A stretch of 64,000 nucleotides of DNA from Herbaspirillum sp. 3R11 (GCF_004563925.1 NZ_SPNJ01000003.1:186001-250000), one strand, 5' to 3'. Shown: positions 9,113-17,691, counted from the first letter of the stretch. Notes: generated from the letters alone by a model not told the origin. Made by a program: numbers and translations.

Positions 9113-10150
9113 TTATTTCACCTGATTGACGAATTCGTTGGTGTAGGTCTTGGACAAGTCGATTTTCTTGCCCTTGATGTTGGGGTTGAACGCCGCCATC
9201 ACCTTGAGCACCACTTCGGGACCTTCGGCCGGCATCTTGCCGTCCGGCGAATACATCGGCAGCGAGGCCTTCAGGGCCTGCACGTACAGCGCCTTGTTGC
9301 CGCCGTAATAATCGGCCGGCATCTTGGCGGCGATTTCTTCCGCGCTGTGGGTCTGGATGTATTGCAGTGTACGGACAAATGCGCGCGCCAGCTTGGCGGC
9401 TTCAGGCTTGTGCGTCTTCAGCCAGGCGCCCTGAACATACACCGCCGAGGCCGGATACAGGCCGCCCAGCGCAGCGCGCGTACCGGCGGCGCTGTTCATG
9501 TCGACCAGCACCTTGGCTTCGCCGCTGGCCAGCAGCATCGAGGTGGTGGGTTCGGTGGTCCAGACCACGTCAACGCGCTTCTGCTTGAGCGCAGCGATCA
9601 GCGTATTGCCGGCGCCGACCGGCAGCATCGAGTAATCGCTGGTCTTGAGGCCGTTGCGGCTGGCCAGGTATTGCGCCAGGAAACTCGACGACGAACCGAG
9701 ACCGGTCACGCCCAGCGTACGGCCCTTGAGGTCGGCCATGCTGCGTACTTGCGTTGCGAGGTCGCTGCGCACCATTTCCATGCCGCCCGGCACCACCAGC
9801 AACTGGGTGATGGACTGGACTTCCTTGCCCTTGCTCTGCAGGTCGATGGAGTGATCGTAGTAGCCGACCACGGCCTGGACGGCGCCGGCCAGCAGTTCAT
9901 TCTCGGCGTCCACACCGGCCTGCTGCGACTGCAGCTCGACGTCGAGGCCTTCGTCCTTGAAATAGCCGAGGTTTTCCGCCAGCTTGGGCGGCAGGTAGAT
10001 CAGCTTGTTGATGCCGCCGACCATGATGGTGATCTTGTTGTCGGCAGCCTGGGCTGCCGGTGCCGTGACTGTCAGAACGGCTGCGCTGATGAGAGCGGTG
10101 GAAAATAACGTGCCGATGACATAAGCACACACATTGAAGCGTTGACGCAT
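9113..10150 (-). CDS. Periplasmic substrate-binding protein, NMT1/SsuA-like (paralogue 2)
   Basis: First gene of the ABC operon, 345 residues. I placed the start at the ATG 10148-10150 (MRQRFNVCAYV) because AGGAGG lies 7 bases before it, although the open frame continues to 10198. A signal peptide ends near AQAADNK. It differs from paralogue 1 mainly in ligand-lobe loops (LLVVPGGMEMV here, IFGQVPGEVELV there; VVWTTEPTTSMLL here, AGMTTEPTVSQML there). This hints at altered specificity after tandem duplication. It is divergent from the TctD-like regulator, with a 171-base shared promoter region. Confidence 0.88.
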   Translation of the reverse strand: MRQRFNVCAYVIGTLFSTALISAAVLTVTAPAAQAADNKITIMVGGINKLIYLPPKLAENLGYFKDEGLDVELQSQQAGVDAENELLAGAVQAVVGYYDHSIDLQSKGKEVQSITQLLVVPGGMEMVRSDLATQVRSMADLKGRTLGVTGLGSSSSFLAQYLASRNGLKTSDYSMLPVGAGNTLIAALKQKRVDVVWTTEPTTSMLLASGEAKVLVDMNSAAGTRAALGGLYPASAVYVQGAWLKTHKPEAAKLARAFVRTLQYIQTHSAEEIAAKMPADYYGGNKALYVQALKASLPMYSPDGKMPAEGPEVVLKVMAAFNPNIKGKKIDLSKTYTNEFVNQVK

Positions 10151-10215
10151 TATGATGCCTCCTGAATGAGATGGAAGACTGCCGCACGATGTCAGCATGC
10201 AAGCAGCCAGCTCAA

Positions 10216-10249
10216 GTTCTTATTAATATAGTGCCGCTATTCTAAGAAC
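10216..10249. promoter_or_regulatory. Inverted repeat in the divergent promoter region
   Basis: Perfect 7-base arms GTTCTTA (10216-10222) and TAAGAAC (10243-10249), with an inner ATAG/CTAT pair. They are centred between the divergent ABC operon and the two-component genes. This is a candidate operator for the response regulator at 10322 or a bidirectional promoter element. Nothing else is seen in this short gap. Confidence 0.45.
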
Positions 10250-10321
10250 CGGAAACCTTCATCCAGCTTTCCAAATCCGGTGTTTCTTCTGTGCACCGCA
10301 ACAAAAATATGGGCCTTTTGC

Positions 10322-10996
10322 ATGAAATTGCTGCTGATCGAAGACAACCCGCCGCTGGCGCATTGGCTCACGCAGATCCTCAGGGAGAACAAGTTCAGCG
10401 TCGACGTCGCCAGCGACGGCGAGATGGCCGATCACGTGCTGCATACGGAAAACTACGACGTCGTGCTGCTCGACCTGATGCTGCCCAAGATGCACGGCAA
10501 GAACGTGCTGCGCCGTCTGCGCGAGCGCCACAACGCGGTGCCGGTGATGATCCTGACCGCCAGCGGCTCCATCGACGAGAAGGTCGAATGCCTGGGCGCC
10601 GGCGCCGACGACTACCTGGTCAAACCCTTTGAAGTGCGCGAACTGGTCGCCCGCATCAAGGTGCTGATCCGCCGCCAGACGCCCGACAAGGCCGCCGAAA
10701 TCCATTGCGGCGACCTCAGCTACGACAGCAACACGCGTCAGTTCGCCATCGCCGGCAAGACGCTGGCGCTGCCTGCACGCGAACACGACGTACTCGAAAT
10801 CCTCATGCTCAAGCAGGGCAAGACGGTGTCCAAGAATGCACTGGTGAACGGCATCTTCAGTTTGTCCGACGAGCCCAGCGCCGACGCCATCGAAATCTAC
10901 ATCTCGCGCCTGCGCAAGAAACTGGAACCGTCGCAGGCAGCCATCATGACGCTGCGCGGCCTCGGCTACCTGCTAAAACAAAAAGATGATAGTTAG
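10322..10996 (+). CDS. Response regulator, TctD-like (OmpR family)
   Basis: DNA-binding regulator of 224 residues: receiver domain with acidic residues E7/D8, phosphoacceptor near D51 (VVLLDLMLPK) and Lys near 101 (LVKPF), then a winged helix ending MTLRGLGYLLKQK. The start MKLLLIEDN is the family start; the open frame to 10280 adds a non-homologous extension. Its kinase starts 15 bases downstream. The pair is divergent from the ABC operon, so it is the most likely regulator of that transporter. This is inferred from position, by analogy with TctDE next to the citrate-uptake genes it controls. Confidence 0.9.
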   Translation: MKLLLIEDNPPLAHWLTQILRENKFSVDVASDGEMADHVLHTENYDVVLLDLMLPKMHGKNVLRRLRERHNAVPVMILTASGSIDEKVECLGAGADDYLVKPFEVRELVARIKVLIRRQTPDKAAEIHCGDLSYDSNTRQFAIAGKTLALPAREHDVLEILMLKQGKTVSKNALVNGIFSLSDEPSADAIEIYISRLRKKLEPSQAAIMTLRGLGYLLKQKDDS

Positions 10997-11022
10997 AGAT
11001 GATCGTCAAAGATGATAGTTAG
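10982..11022. repeat. 15-base direct repeat spanning the regulator stop and the kinase start
   Basis: AAAGATGATAGTTAG occurs at 10982-10996 and again at 11008-11022, 26 bases apart. The first copy supplies the regulator's last codons and TAG stop. The second supplies the kinase ATG in another frame. It looks like a small tandem duplication at the gene junction. Confidence 0.8.
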
Positions 11023-12406
11023 CCTGCGACTGCGGCTGCTGCTGTGGCTGCTGATTCCGCTTACCGTCTATGTCGGCGTCAGCGCCAGCTTCACGCACGA
11101 CAGCGCGGTCACCAGCGCCGACCTGGTGCAGGATCGTGCGCTGCTGGCCTCGGCACGCATGATGGCCGGCCAGGTGACGTGGGAAGACGGCGCGCCGGTG
11201 GTCAACATCCCGCCGGCTGCGCTGGAAATGTTCGCTTCGCCCGATCACGACGAGGTCTATTACCAGGTCCTGATGGACGACAACACGCTGCTGGCCGGGC
11301 GTCCGGACTTCCCGGTCGACGTCGACTTTGCGCTGGTCGCACCGGCTTACGCCACCACGTATTTCAACAACCAGCCGCTACGCGTGGTCAGCTACGTACG
11401 CGCGCTCTACGACAACGGCACGCTGCGCATGGTCGCCGTGTCGGTGGGCCAGACCATGCGCGGCCACGCGCAACTGCTGGATGAATTGTGGCGCCCCGCC
11501 CTGCACCGCCAGATCATCATGCTGCTGCTGGCGATCGCACTGGTGGTGGTCGGTCTGACGATGGAGCTGCGCCCCATCCTGCGCGTCAAGGACGAGCTCG
11601 CCACGCGTGAACCCAACTCGCTCACGCCCCTGCGCGCCGGTGAACTCCAGGTGGAACTGCGTCCCATCGTGGTCGCCATCAACCAGTACATCCAGCGCCT
11701 CAACACCCAGGTCGCGGTGCAGAAGCGCTTCATCGCCGACGCCGCGCACCAGTTGCGCACGCCGCTGACGCTGATCGATTCGCAGATCCAGTTTGCCCGC
11801 CAGCTCAACGATCCGCAGCGCCTGCCGCAAGTCTTGCAGGCCTTGCAGGACAGCAGCCGCAACATGACCGACCTGACCAACAAGCTGTTGCAACTGTCAC
11901 AGGCGGAGGCGTCCAACAGCACCGCGTTCCCGCGCCAGCCGATCGAGCTGGTAGGACTGGCGGCGACCGTGCTGGAAGAACTGGTCAGCCTGGCCCAACG
12001 CAAGCACATCGACCTCGGCATGGAAACCGCCGTCGACGAAGCCTGGGCCATGGGCAGCCAGGCGCTGTTCTCGGGCATGCTGATGAACCTGATCGACAAC
12101 GCGCTGCGCTATACGCCGGAACACGGCAAGGTGACGGTGGGTGTGGCGCTGGAAGACAACAAGGAAGTAGTGATCACCGTGGCCGACAACGGACCGGGCA
12201 TTCCCGCCGAAGTGCGCGAGCGCGTGTTCGAACGCTTCTACCGGAACGCTGCACCGGATCAGCACGGCGCCGGCCTCGGCATGGCGATCGTAAAGGAAAT
12301 CGTGCAGGCGGCGCAGGGGACGATTACGCTGGGGACGGACCGGGACGGCAAGGGATTGACGGTGACCGTCAGACTGCCGGCGTGGAAGGCGCCGTCGCCG
12401 AAATGA
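11012..12406 (+). CDS. Sensor histidine kinase, TctE-like
   Basis: Membrane kinase of 464 residues. The N-terminal helix is at about 5-22, followed by a periplasmic TctE-type sensor domain at about 25-165 and a second helix near 170-190. The dimerisation domain carries the phosphoacceptor His at about residue 248 (DAAHQLRTPLT). The ATPase domain has the N box (LMNLIDNALRYTPEHG), G1 (VADNGPGIP) and G2 (GAGLGMAIVKEIV). The start ATG lies inside a 15-base direct repeat shared with the end of the regulator gene. The gene is followed by an intrinsic terminator. Confidence 0.92.
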   Translation: MIVSLRLRLLLWLLIPLTVYVGVSASFTHDSAVTSADLVQDRALLASARMMAGQVTWEDGAPVVNIPPAALEMFASPDHDEVYYQVLMDDNTLLAGRPDFPVDVDFALVAPAYATTYFNNQPLRVVSYVRALYDNGTLRMVAVSVGQTMRGHAQLLDELWRPALHRQIIMLLLAIALVVVGLTMELRPILRVKDELATREPNSLTPLRAGELQVELRPIVVAINQYIQRLNTQVAVQKRFIADAAHQLRTPLTLIDSQIQFARQLNDPQRLPQVLQALQDSSRNMTDLTNKLLQLSQAEASNSTAFPRQPIELVGLAATVLEELVSLAQRKHIDLGMETAVDEAWAMGSQALFSGMLMNLIDNALRYTPEHGKVTVGVALEDNKEVVITVADNGPGIPAEVRERVFERFYRNAAPDQHGAGLGMAIVKEIVQAAQGTITLGTDRDGKGLTVTVRLPAWKAPSPK

Positions 12407-12410
12407 AAAA

Positions 12411-12435
12411 AGCCAGCGCGAACGCTGGCTTTTTT
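12411..12435. terminator. Intrinsic terminator after the TctE-like kinase
   Basis: Stem AGCCAGCG/CGCTGGCT with loop CGAA and a run of T. It starts 5 bases after the kinase stop. A-rich flanking makes it usable from the opposite strand for the tRNA gene too. Confidence 0.9.
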
Positions 12436-12441
12436 GAATTC

Positions 12442-12516
12442 TGGTGGAAAGTCGCAGTTTCGAACTGCGGACCCCTGCAGTGTGAATGCAGTGCTCTACC
12501 CCTGAGCTAACCTTCC
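12442..12516 (-). tRNA. tRNA-Val (anticodon CAC)
   Basis: Folds as a full cloverleaf on the minus strand. Acceptor stem GGAAGGT/ACTTTCC has one G-T pair, followed by D-arm GCTC/GAGC, anticodon stem CTGCA/TGCAG with loop TTCACAC (anticodon CAC, reading GUG), T-arm CGCAG/CTGCG with TTCGAAA, and discriminator A. The 3' CCA is encoded. A promoter lies upstream at 12564-12593. Confidence 0.93.
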
Positions 12517-12563
12517 ATTTTGCTGTCGCCACCGACCGCGAGGGTTGGTGTGAAGCGGCCCGA

Positions 12564-12593
12564 ATTATGACACAGAATTGACGACACGGGCAA
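12564..12593 (-). promoter_or_regulatory. Sigma-70 promoter of tRNA-Val
   Basis: On the minus strand, TTGCCC (12588-12593) and CATAAT (12564-12569) are separated by 18 bases, about 48 bases before the tRNA 5' end. Confidence 0.6.
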
Positions 12594-12640
12594 GCTGCTC
12601 TTCATTTCTTCCCAATTCCCTGTCATTTTCCTCAAACAAT

Positions 12641-13366
12641 TTACGCCGGCGGCGCTTCCGCCTCGGGTTCCTTGCGCCATACGCAGGTGCCGCGCACTTC
12701 CTTGTCGAGCGCGTTCAGGACGGTTTCGTGCAGGCCCAGTTCGGCTTCGCTGGCGGCCACCACGATGACGTCGGCGAGCGGCGCCAGTTCGAGTTTGACG
12801 GCGCCGTCTTCATCATCGCCGCCGGCGGCCAGGTCCATGGTCAGGCTGTTCTGGCCACGCGTCATGGCCAGGTACACCTCAGCCAGCAGGGCGGCATCGA
12901 GCAAGCCGCCGTGCAAGGTGCGGTGGGCGTTGGAGATGCCGTAGCGGTCGCACAGCGCGTCGAGCGAGTTGCGGCGGCCGGGATGCTGCTCCTTGGCCAT
13001 TTGCAGCGAGTCGATGACGTTGTCGACGTGTTCCTTGAACGGCGGCAGGCCGAGCAGCTTGAACTCGGCGTCGAGGAAGCCGACGTCGAAGGGCGCGTTG
13101 TGGATAATGATTTCGGCGTCGCGCACGTAGTCGCGGAACTCGTCGACGATGGCCGCGAACTTGGGCTTGTCGCTGAGGAACTCGGTGGTCAGTCCGTGCA
13201 CCGCCAGCGCGCCTTCTTCTGAGTCGCGCTCGGGGTTGATGTAGAAGTGCAGGTTGTTGCCGGTCAACTGGCGGTTGAGCAGTTCAACGCAGCCGATTTC
13301 AATGACGCGGTCGCCGGTGCGGGGGTTCAGGCCGGTGGTTTCGGTGTCGAGGACGATTTGTCGCAT
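12641..13366 (-). CDS. dnaQ: DNA polymerase III epsilon subunit (3'-5' proofreading exonuclease)
   Basis: Proofreading exonuclease of the replicative polymerase, 241 residues, the usual length. ExoI is LDTETTGL (two catalytic acids, residues 6 and 8), ExoII is HNAPFDVGFLD, and ExoIII-epsilon is HGGLLDAALLAEVYL with His and Asp. The C-terminal tail that binds the alpha subunit follows a low-complexity stretch. The reading frame stays open upstream of the ATG through a 12-base repeat array, so an extended form is formally possible. The ATG at 13364-13366 is nevertheless the conserved start (MRQIVLDTETTG). It sits 68 bases downstream of rnhA on the same strand. In E. coli the same two genes are divergent neighbours. 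Confidence 0.95.
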   Translation of the reverse strand: MRQIVLDTETTGLNPRTGDRVIEIGCVELLNRQLTGNNLHFYINPERDSEEGALAVHGLTTEFLSDKPKFAAIVDEFRDYVRDAEIIIHNAPFDVGFLDAEFKLLGLPPFKEHVDNVIDSLQMAKEQHPGRRNSLDALCDRYGISNAHRTLHGGLLDAALLAEVYLAMTRGQNSLTMDLAAGGDDEDGAVKLELAPLADVIVVAASEAELGLHETVLNALDKEVRGTCVWRKEPEAEAPPA

Positions 13367-13380
13367 GATAATTCCGTTAG

Positions 13381-13428
13381 CTGGTGCTGAGTCGGGTGCT
13401 GAGTCTGATGCTGACTCTGATGCTGACT
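13381..13428. repeat. 12-base tandem repeat between rnhA and dnaQ
   Basis: Four consecutive 12-mers of the form CTGGTGCTGAGT / CTGATGCTGACT (two variants, two copies each, one copy with a single change) fill the spacer between the rnhA stop and the dnaQ start. Being a multiple of three, the array keeps the upstream dnaQ frame open (it would encode Ser-Ala/Glu/Asp repeats). Confidence 0.85.
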
Positions 13429-13434
13429 CTGAGG

Positions 13435-13899
13435 TCAGAGGACGGTTTCAACGCCGCGGTTGGCGAGCTGGTCGGCGCGCTCGTTGCCGGGATGGCCGGA
13501 GTGGCCCTTGACCCAGCGCCATTCGATCTTGTGCTGCGCCTGGGCGGCGTCGAGCGCCTGCCACAGGTCGACGTTCTTGACCGGTTCACGCGCCGCGGTT
13601 TTCCAGCCGCGCGCCTTCCAGCCGTGGATCCATTCGCTGATGCCTTTTTGCACGTACTGGCTGTCGGTGTAGACGGTGACGTCGCAGCGGCGGGTCAAGG
13701 CGCCGAGCGCTTCGATCACGGCCTTGAGTTCCATGCGGTTGTTGGTGGTGTTGCGTTCGCCGCCGCACAATTCCTTCTCGCGGCCACCCGCGATCAGCAG
13801 CGCGCCCCAGCCGCCGGTGCCGGGATTGCCCTTGCAGGCGCCGTCGGCGTAAATCTCTACACGTTCCAACTCGTCTTTGTTCATGCTTGCGTCTGTCAT
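13435..13899 (-). CDS. rnhA: Ribonuclease HI
   Basis: Degrades the RNA strand of RNA-DNA hybrids. The protein has 154 residues, as usual. Catalytic acids are visible in [34 protein letters not shown] and [12 protein letters not shown], with the conserved basic helix [12 protein letters not shown]. The ATG at 13897-13899 gives [20 protein letters not shown]; the second Met, 15 bases on, is a possible alternative start. It is transcribed toward dnaQ and away from gloB, after the methyltransferase gene (69-base gap). Confidence 0.95.
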   Translation of the reverse strand: MTDASMNKDELERVEIYADGACKGNPGTGGWGALLIAGGREKELCGGERNTTNNRMELKAVIEALGALTRRCDVTVYTDSQYVQKGISEWIHGWKARGWKTAAREPVKNVDLWQALDAAQAQHKIEWRWVKGHSGHPGNERADQLANRGVETVL

Positions 13900-13968
13900 T
13901 TCCTGATTACTTTGTTCGTTGATGTTGATCGTTGATGATGCCCCGCTTTTTTGCGGAGAGGCGGCATT

Positions 13969-14760
13969 CTATTCCTTATGGATGCGATTGGTCGCGGGCA
14001 TGCCCTTGGGCACCTTGACCTTTTGCTTGCTCCAGGCCGGGCCGATCAGGCGCATGCCCTTGACGCGCTTGATCGCCTGCACGATGTAGACCGCGCCGAA
14101 ATACGGCCACCAGCGGTCGCCGGCTTTTTCCATGAAGTTGAAACGGTCCAGCCATTTGTCGGTGGCGCACGGCGGCGCATAGCAGCCGAAATGGCCGCGA
14201 TTGACTTCCATGTTGAGCAGCTTGAGCCAGTCCTTCAGGCGCGGCAGGCGGATGAATTCGCCGTCCTGCGGCAGGAAGTGCGCGCCGGTCAGCCGTCCTG
14301 CGGCCTGGCGTGCACCCCACAGGCTGGTCGGGTTGAAGCCGCAGATGATGACCTGGCCTTCGGGGATCAGCACGCGCTCGACTTCGCGCAGCACCTGATG
14401 CGGCTCGGCGCTGAACTCCAGCACGTGCGGCAGCACCACCAGGTCGAGGCTTTGCGTGGCGAACGGCAGCTCGGAAAAATCATGCGCCACCACCAGCGGG
14501 ATCTCGCGGCCTTCCTGCATGCCGGCCGAGGCTTCGATCGGCAGGCAGTTGTCGGTGAGCCAGCGGTAAGGCATGCGATTGGCCTGCAGTGCGTTGATCT
14601 GCGGCATGCCGATCTGCACCGCGTTGAATCCGAAGATGTCGGCCGTGAGCGCGTCCAGGTGCTTCTGTTCCCAGGCGCGAACGTAGTTGCCCATCGGCGT
14701 ATGCAGCCAGTCGTCGAGGGCTATAATGGCCTTTCCCGAATCCGTATCGACTTCCGCCAT
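13969..14760 (-). CDS. Class I SAM-dependent methyltransferase (YafS-like)
   Basis: Predicted cytosolic methyltransferase of about 263 residues. The start at 14758-14760 ([11 protein letters not shown]) avoids overlap with gloB; in-frame ATGs further upstream are less likely. The Rossmann-fold region contains [33 protein letters not shown], reported here only by its key [11 protein letters not shown] part (motif IV, methyltransferase 11 type) and [13 protein letters not shown]. The substrate is unknown. The same family (yafS) sits between gloB and rnhA in E. coli, and the order is preserved here, head to head with gloB. Confidence 0.82.
   Translation of the reverse strand: MAEVDTDSGKAIIALDDWLHTPMGNYVRAWEQKHLDALTADIFGFNAVQIGMPQINALQANRMPYRWLTDNCLPIEASAGMQEGREIPLVVAHDFSELPFATQSLDLVVLPHVLEFSAEPHQVLREVERVLIPEGQVIICGFNPTSLWGARQAAGRLTGAHFLPQDGEFIRLPRLKDWLKLLNMEVNRGHFGCYAPPCATDKWLDRFNFMEKAGDRWWPYFGAVYIVQAIKRVKGMRLIGPAWSKQKVKVPKGMPATNRIHKE
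14722..14727 (+). promoter_or_regulatory. Possible -10 element for gloB inside the methyltransferase gene
   Basis: A perfect TATAAT lies 52 bases before the gloB ATG, within the first codons of the opposite-strand gene. No convincing -35 element is present, so this call is tentative. Confidence 0.4.
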
Positions 14761-14779
14761 CACGCGCACCCATCCAGCC

Positions 14780-15607
14780 ATGTCAGCCATCCCGCCAGCA
14801 GCATCGTCCGATTCATCCACATCCTTGAGTGTCCTGACTGTTCCTGCATTTGACGATAATTACCTGTGGTTGATTCATGACGGCGTCAATGCGGCGGTCG
14901 TCGATCCCGGCGATGCGGCTCCGGTCCTGGCAGCGCTCAAGGCACATGGCCTGACGCTGGCCGCTATTCTACTGACTCATCATCATGCTGACCATGTCGG
15001 CGGTGTTCCGGCCTTATTGCAACATGGACAAGTTCCGGTCTACGGCCCCGCCGGTGAAGCGATTCCGACGATTACCCAGCCCTTGTGGGAAGACGATCTG
15101 GTGCACCTGGCGGCCCTCGGCCTCGACCTCAAGGTGATCGATGTGCCCGGCCACACCAAGGGCCATATCGCCTACTACGCCGCGCGCCAGGGCTGGCTGT
15201 TCTGCGGCGACACGCTGTTTGCGGGCGGCTGCGGCCGCCTGTTCGAAGGCACGCCGCAGCAGATGGTGGCCTCGCTCAACAAGCTGACCGCCCTGCCGGC
15301 CGACACCAAAGTCTACTGCGCCCACGAATATACCCTGTCCAACCTGCGCTTCGCGCGTGAAATCGAACCGGGCAACGCCGCGCTGGCCGCACGCATCGGT
15401 GTGGAACAGGCCAAGCGCGCCCGCAACGAGCCGACCGTGCCCACCACCATCGGACTCGAAATCGCCACCAACCCTTTCCTCCGTTACAAGGAAAGCGCCG
15501 TCATCGCCCGCCTGCAAGAAGCCGGCCGTTTACCTGCCTCAGGGAAACTAGTTGATCCGGCAGAAACATTCGGCGCGTTGCGCGAATGGAAGAATACCTA
15601 CAAATAG
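14780..15607 (+). CDS. gloB: Hydroxyacylglutathione hydrolase (glyoxalase II)
   Basis: Hydrolyses S-lactoylglutathione to lactate and glutathione, completing methylglyoxal detoxification in the cytosol. The protein has 275 residues from MSAIPPAAS; an open frame extends back to 14687 but crosses the divergent gene. The metallo-beta-lactamase metal site THHHADH is at residues 66-72. Further metal ligands lie in VPGHTKGH and [11 protein letters not shown], and the substrate-binding C-terminal part has [10 protein letters not shown] and NPFLRY. The N-terminal Ala/Ser-rich extension (about 17 residues) is longer than usual. Confidence 0.94.
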   Translation: MSAIPPAASSDSSTSLSVLTVPAFDDNYLWLIHDGVNAAVVDPGDAAPVLAALKAHGLTLAAILLTHHHADHVGGVPALLQHGQVPVYGPAGEAIPTITQPLWEDDLVHLAALGLDLKVIDVPGHTKGHIAYYAARQGWLFCGDTLFAGGCGRLFEGTPQQMVASLNKLTALPADTKVYCAHEYTLSNLRFAREIEPGNAALAARIGVEQAKRARNEPTVPTTIGLEIATNPFLRYKESAVIARLQEAGRLPASGKLVDPAETFGALREWKNTYK

Positions 15608-15936
15608 AGGGTGTATAGGCCTTTTTTCGGACAAATACCAAACGAATCAAGGGCTTAAGCTTTGTAACATAAGTGAATTTTTACTTGACGAGTGAAAAGG
15701 GGCTTACGTACACTCCGTCTAGTCTCCAAATCCACCGGCTTGCAAGCCGTTTTTAGATAAACGGGCGCTTTTGTTGTTTTTTAATAACAGAACCGTCGGA
15801 TGCTTCATTATTTCCGTTCGGACACATACTTCCTGGCAGGAGGTGCTGTCCATCCGAGACGACCGGTGAATTTGCAACGCGAATGTAAACGCGAAGCTCA
15901 ACTTTTCTTCAGCCTCAGGCACAGGATCACGTACCC
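15608..15936 (+). promoter_or_regulatory. mltD promoter and long 5' leader
   Basis: TTGACG (15685-15690) and TACACT (15709-15714) with 18-base spacing form a good promoter. Transcription from about 15721 leaves a leader of about 215 bases before mltD. It contains the hairpin CGGCTTGCAAGCCG followed by TTTTT (about 15735-15753), which looks like an early terminator or attenuator. No convincing ORF was found in the leader. Confidence 0.55.
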
Positions 15937-17463
15937 ATGCAGCTAACATTTCGGAAATTGGCGATCGCAACGCTTTTCTCTCTCGGTACTCCACTCCTGG
16001 CCCACGCCAACGACATCTCGATTTATCCCGCCGCCTTCAACGCCATCAATCCAAACGATCCTTCGTCCGCGCTGCCGGGCATGGAAGACATCGATATCTG
16101 GGCACGCATCCGCAAAGGCTTCGGCATTCCGAATCTGGAAAACCCGCTGGTCGACAACCAGACCCAGTGGTACAGCTCGCGTCCCGACTATATTCAGCGC
16201 ACCACCGTGCGCGCTTCGCGCTATCTGTTCCACGTCGTGCAGGAACTCGAAAAGCGCGGCATGCCGACCGAACTGGCGCTGCTGCCGTTCATCGAATCCG
16301 CCTTCAATCCGCAAGCGCTGTCGACCGCCAAAGCGGCCGGCATGTGGCAGTTCATCCCATCGACCGGGCGCGACTACAACCTGAAGCAGAACCTGTTCAC
16401 CGACGAGCGCCGCGACGTGCTGGCCTCGACCGATGCGGCGCTGACCTACCTGCAGAAGCTGTATGGCATGTTCGGCGACTGGCAACTGGCGCTGGCAGCG
16501 TATAACTGGGGCGAAGGCTCGGTGCAGCGCGCCGTCAACCGCAACCTGGCCGCCGGCCTGCCGATCGACTTCAACACGCTGTCGGCGCAGATGCCGAATG
16601 AAACGCGTAACTATGTGCCGAAGCTGCAAGCCGTCAAGAACATCATCGCCGTGCCGGGAGAATTCGGCATCGAGCTGCCCAAGGTCGACAACCAGCCCTA
16701 CTTCGTCACCATCGGCAAGACCCGCAACATCGACGTGAAGGTGGCGGCGCAACTGGCCGAATTGTCGCTCGACGAATTCAAGGCGCTCAATCCGCAGTTC
16801 AACCGCCCGGTCATCATCGGCGGCGACGACACCAAGATCCTGCTGCCGGAAAGCAATGCCGAGAAATTCAAGACCAACATGTCCAAGTTCACGCAAGCGC
16901 TGACCTCGTGGACTTCGCATACCGTGTCGAGCGCACGGGAACGCATCGAAACCATCGCCAGCCGCTTCGGCACCACGCCGGACGTGATCCGCAGCGTCAA
17001 CCAGATCCCGCCGAAGATGGTCCTGAAAGCCGGCTCCATGATCCTGGTGCCGAAGACCGAAACCTCGATGGAAGCAGACATCACGCCGGAAATGGCCAAC
17101 AGCGCCCGCCTGGCCGTGGCGCCGGACGTGCCCGACTTCAAGCGCATCTACGTGAAGGCCGGCAAGCGCGACACGCTGGCCTCGATCGCCGGCCGTTACC
17201 GCGTGAGCGTGGTCCAGATCAAGCAATGGAACAGCCTGCATCACGACACCCTGGCCAATGGTCAGAGCCTGCAGCTGCAAGTGCCTTACCAGACGCCTTC
17301 TGCAGCGCCGGTACGCGTACGCCAGGTAATCCATGCACCGGCCAAGCCGATCCGCAAGGCGCCTGCCGTGGTGGCGAAGAACACCCGCGCGGCACCAGCG
17401 CAGGCGCGCAAGGGTTCGGCGCCGATCACGCTGGCATCGGAAAGCGGCAACCGCCGCCGCTGA
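15937..17463 (+). CDS. mltD: Membrane-bound lytic murein transglycosylase D-like, with LysM repeats
   Basis: Periplasmic enzyme that cleaves peptidoglycan glycan strands, forming 1,6-anhydro ends. It has 508 residues. The signal peptide is at about 1-24 (LLAHA); no lipobox Cys is obvious, unlike E. coli MltD, so the protein may be soluble or secreted. The SLT domain spans about 85-230: catalytic Glu in LLPFIESAFNPQA, then AAGMWQFIPSTGRDY and ALAAYNWGEG. Two LysM-type peptidoglycan-binding repeats follow at about 325-375 and 400-450. The C-terminus is basic and Ala/Pro-rich. The gene lies beside gloB, as in E. coli. Confidence 0.9.
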   Translation: MQLTFRKLAIATLFSLGTPLLAHANDISIYPAAFNAINPNDPSSALPGMEDIDIWARIRKGFGIPNLENPLVDNQTQWYSSRPDYIQRTTVRASRYLFHVVQELEKRGMPTELALLPFIESAFNPQALSTAKAAGMWQFIPSTGRDYNLKQNLFTDERRDVLASTDAALTYLQKLYGMFGDWQLALAAYNWGEGSVQRAVNRNLAAGLPIDFNTLSAQMPNETRNYVPKLQAVKNIIAVPGEFGIELPKVDNQPYFVTIGKTRNIDVKVAAQLAELSLDEFKALNPQFNRPVIIGGDDTKILLPESNAEKFKTNMSKFTQALTSWTSHTVSSARERIETIASRFGTTPDVIRSVNQIPPKMVLKAGSMILVPKTETSMEADITPEMANSARLAVAPDVPDFKRIYVKAGKRDTLASIAGRYRVSVVQIKQWNSLHHDTLANGQSLQLQVPYQTPSAAPVRVRQVIHAPAKPIRKAPAVVAKNTRAAPAQARKGSAPITLASESGNRRR

Positions 17464-17483
17464 TATCGGCAGTTTTGGATTGT

Positions 17484-17516
17484 AAAAAAGGCCGGGATGC
17501 GTTCCCGGCCTTTTTT
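17484..17516 (+). terminator. Intrinsic terminator of mltD
   Basis: Stem GGCCGGGA/TTCCCGGCC, loop TGCG, then six T. It lies 26 bases after the mltD stop. Confidence 0.9.
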
Positions 17517-17691
17517 ATTTCGGCGGATTTTCCCGCACTGCAAAACGGCAGGCTTCAGCGCGCCTTTGCCCACGCATGCCCATCAACCCGATGTGTTTTC
17601 TTGAGAATGTATCAACAAGCCAGCGCATCGCCTGCCGCATCGCCGCATGAATCCTTATGTTCAGCGCCTTCATTTTCCCGAAATCCGGTGC

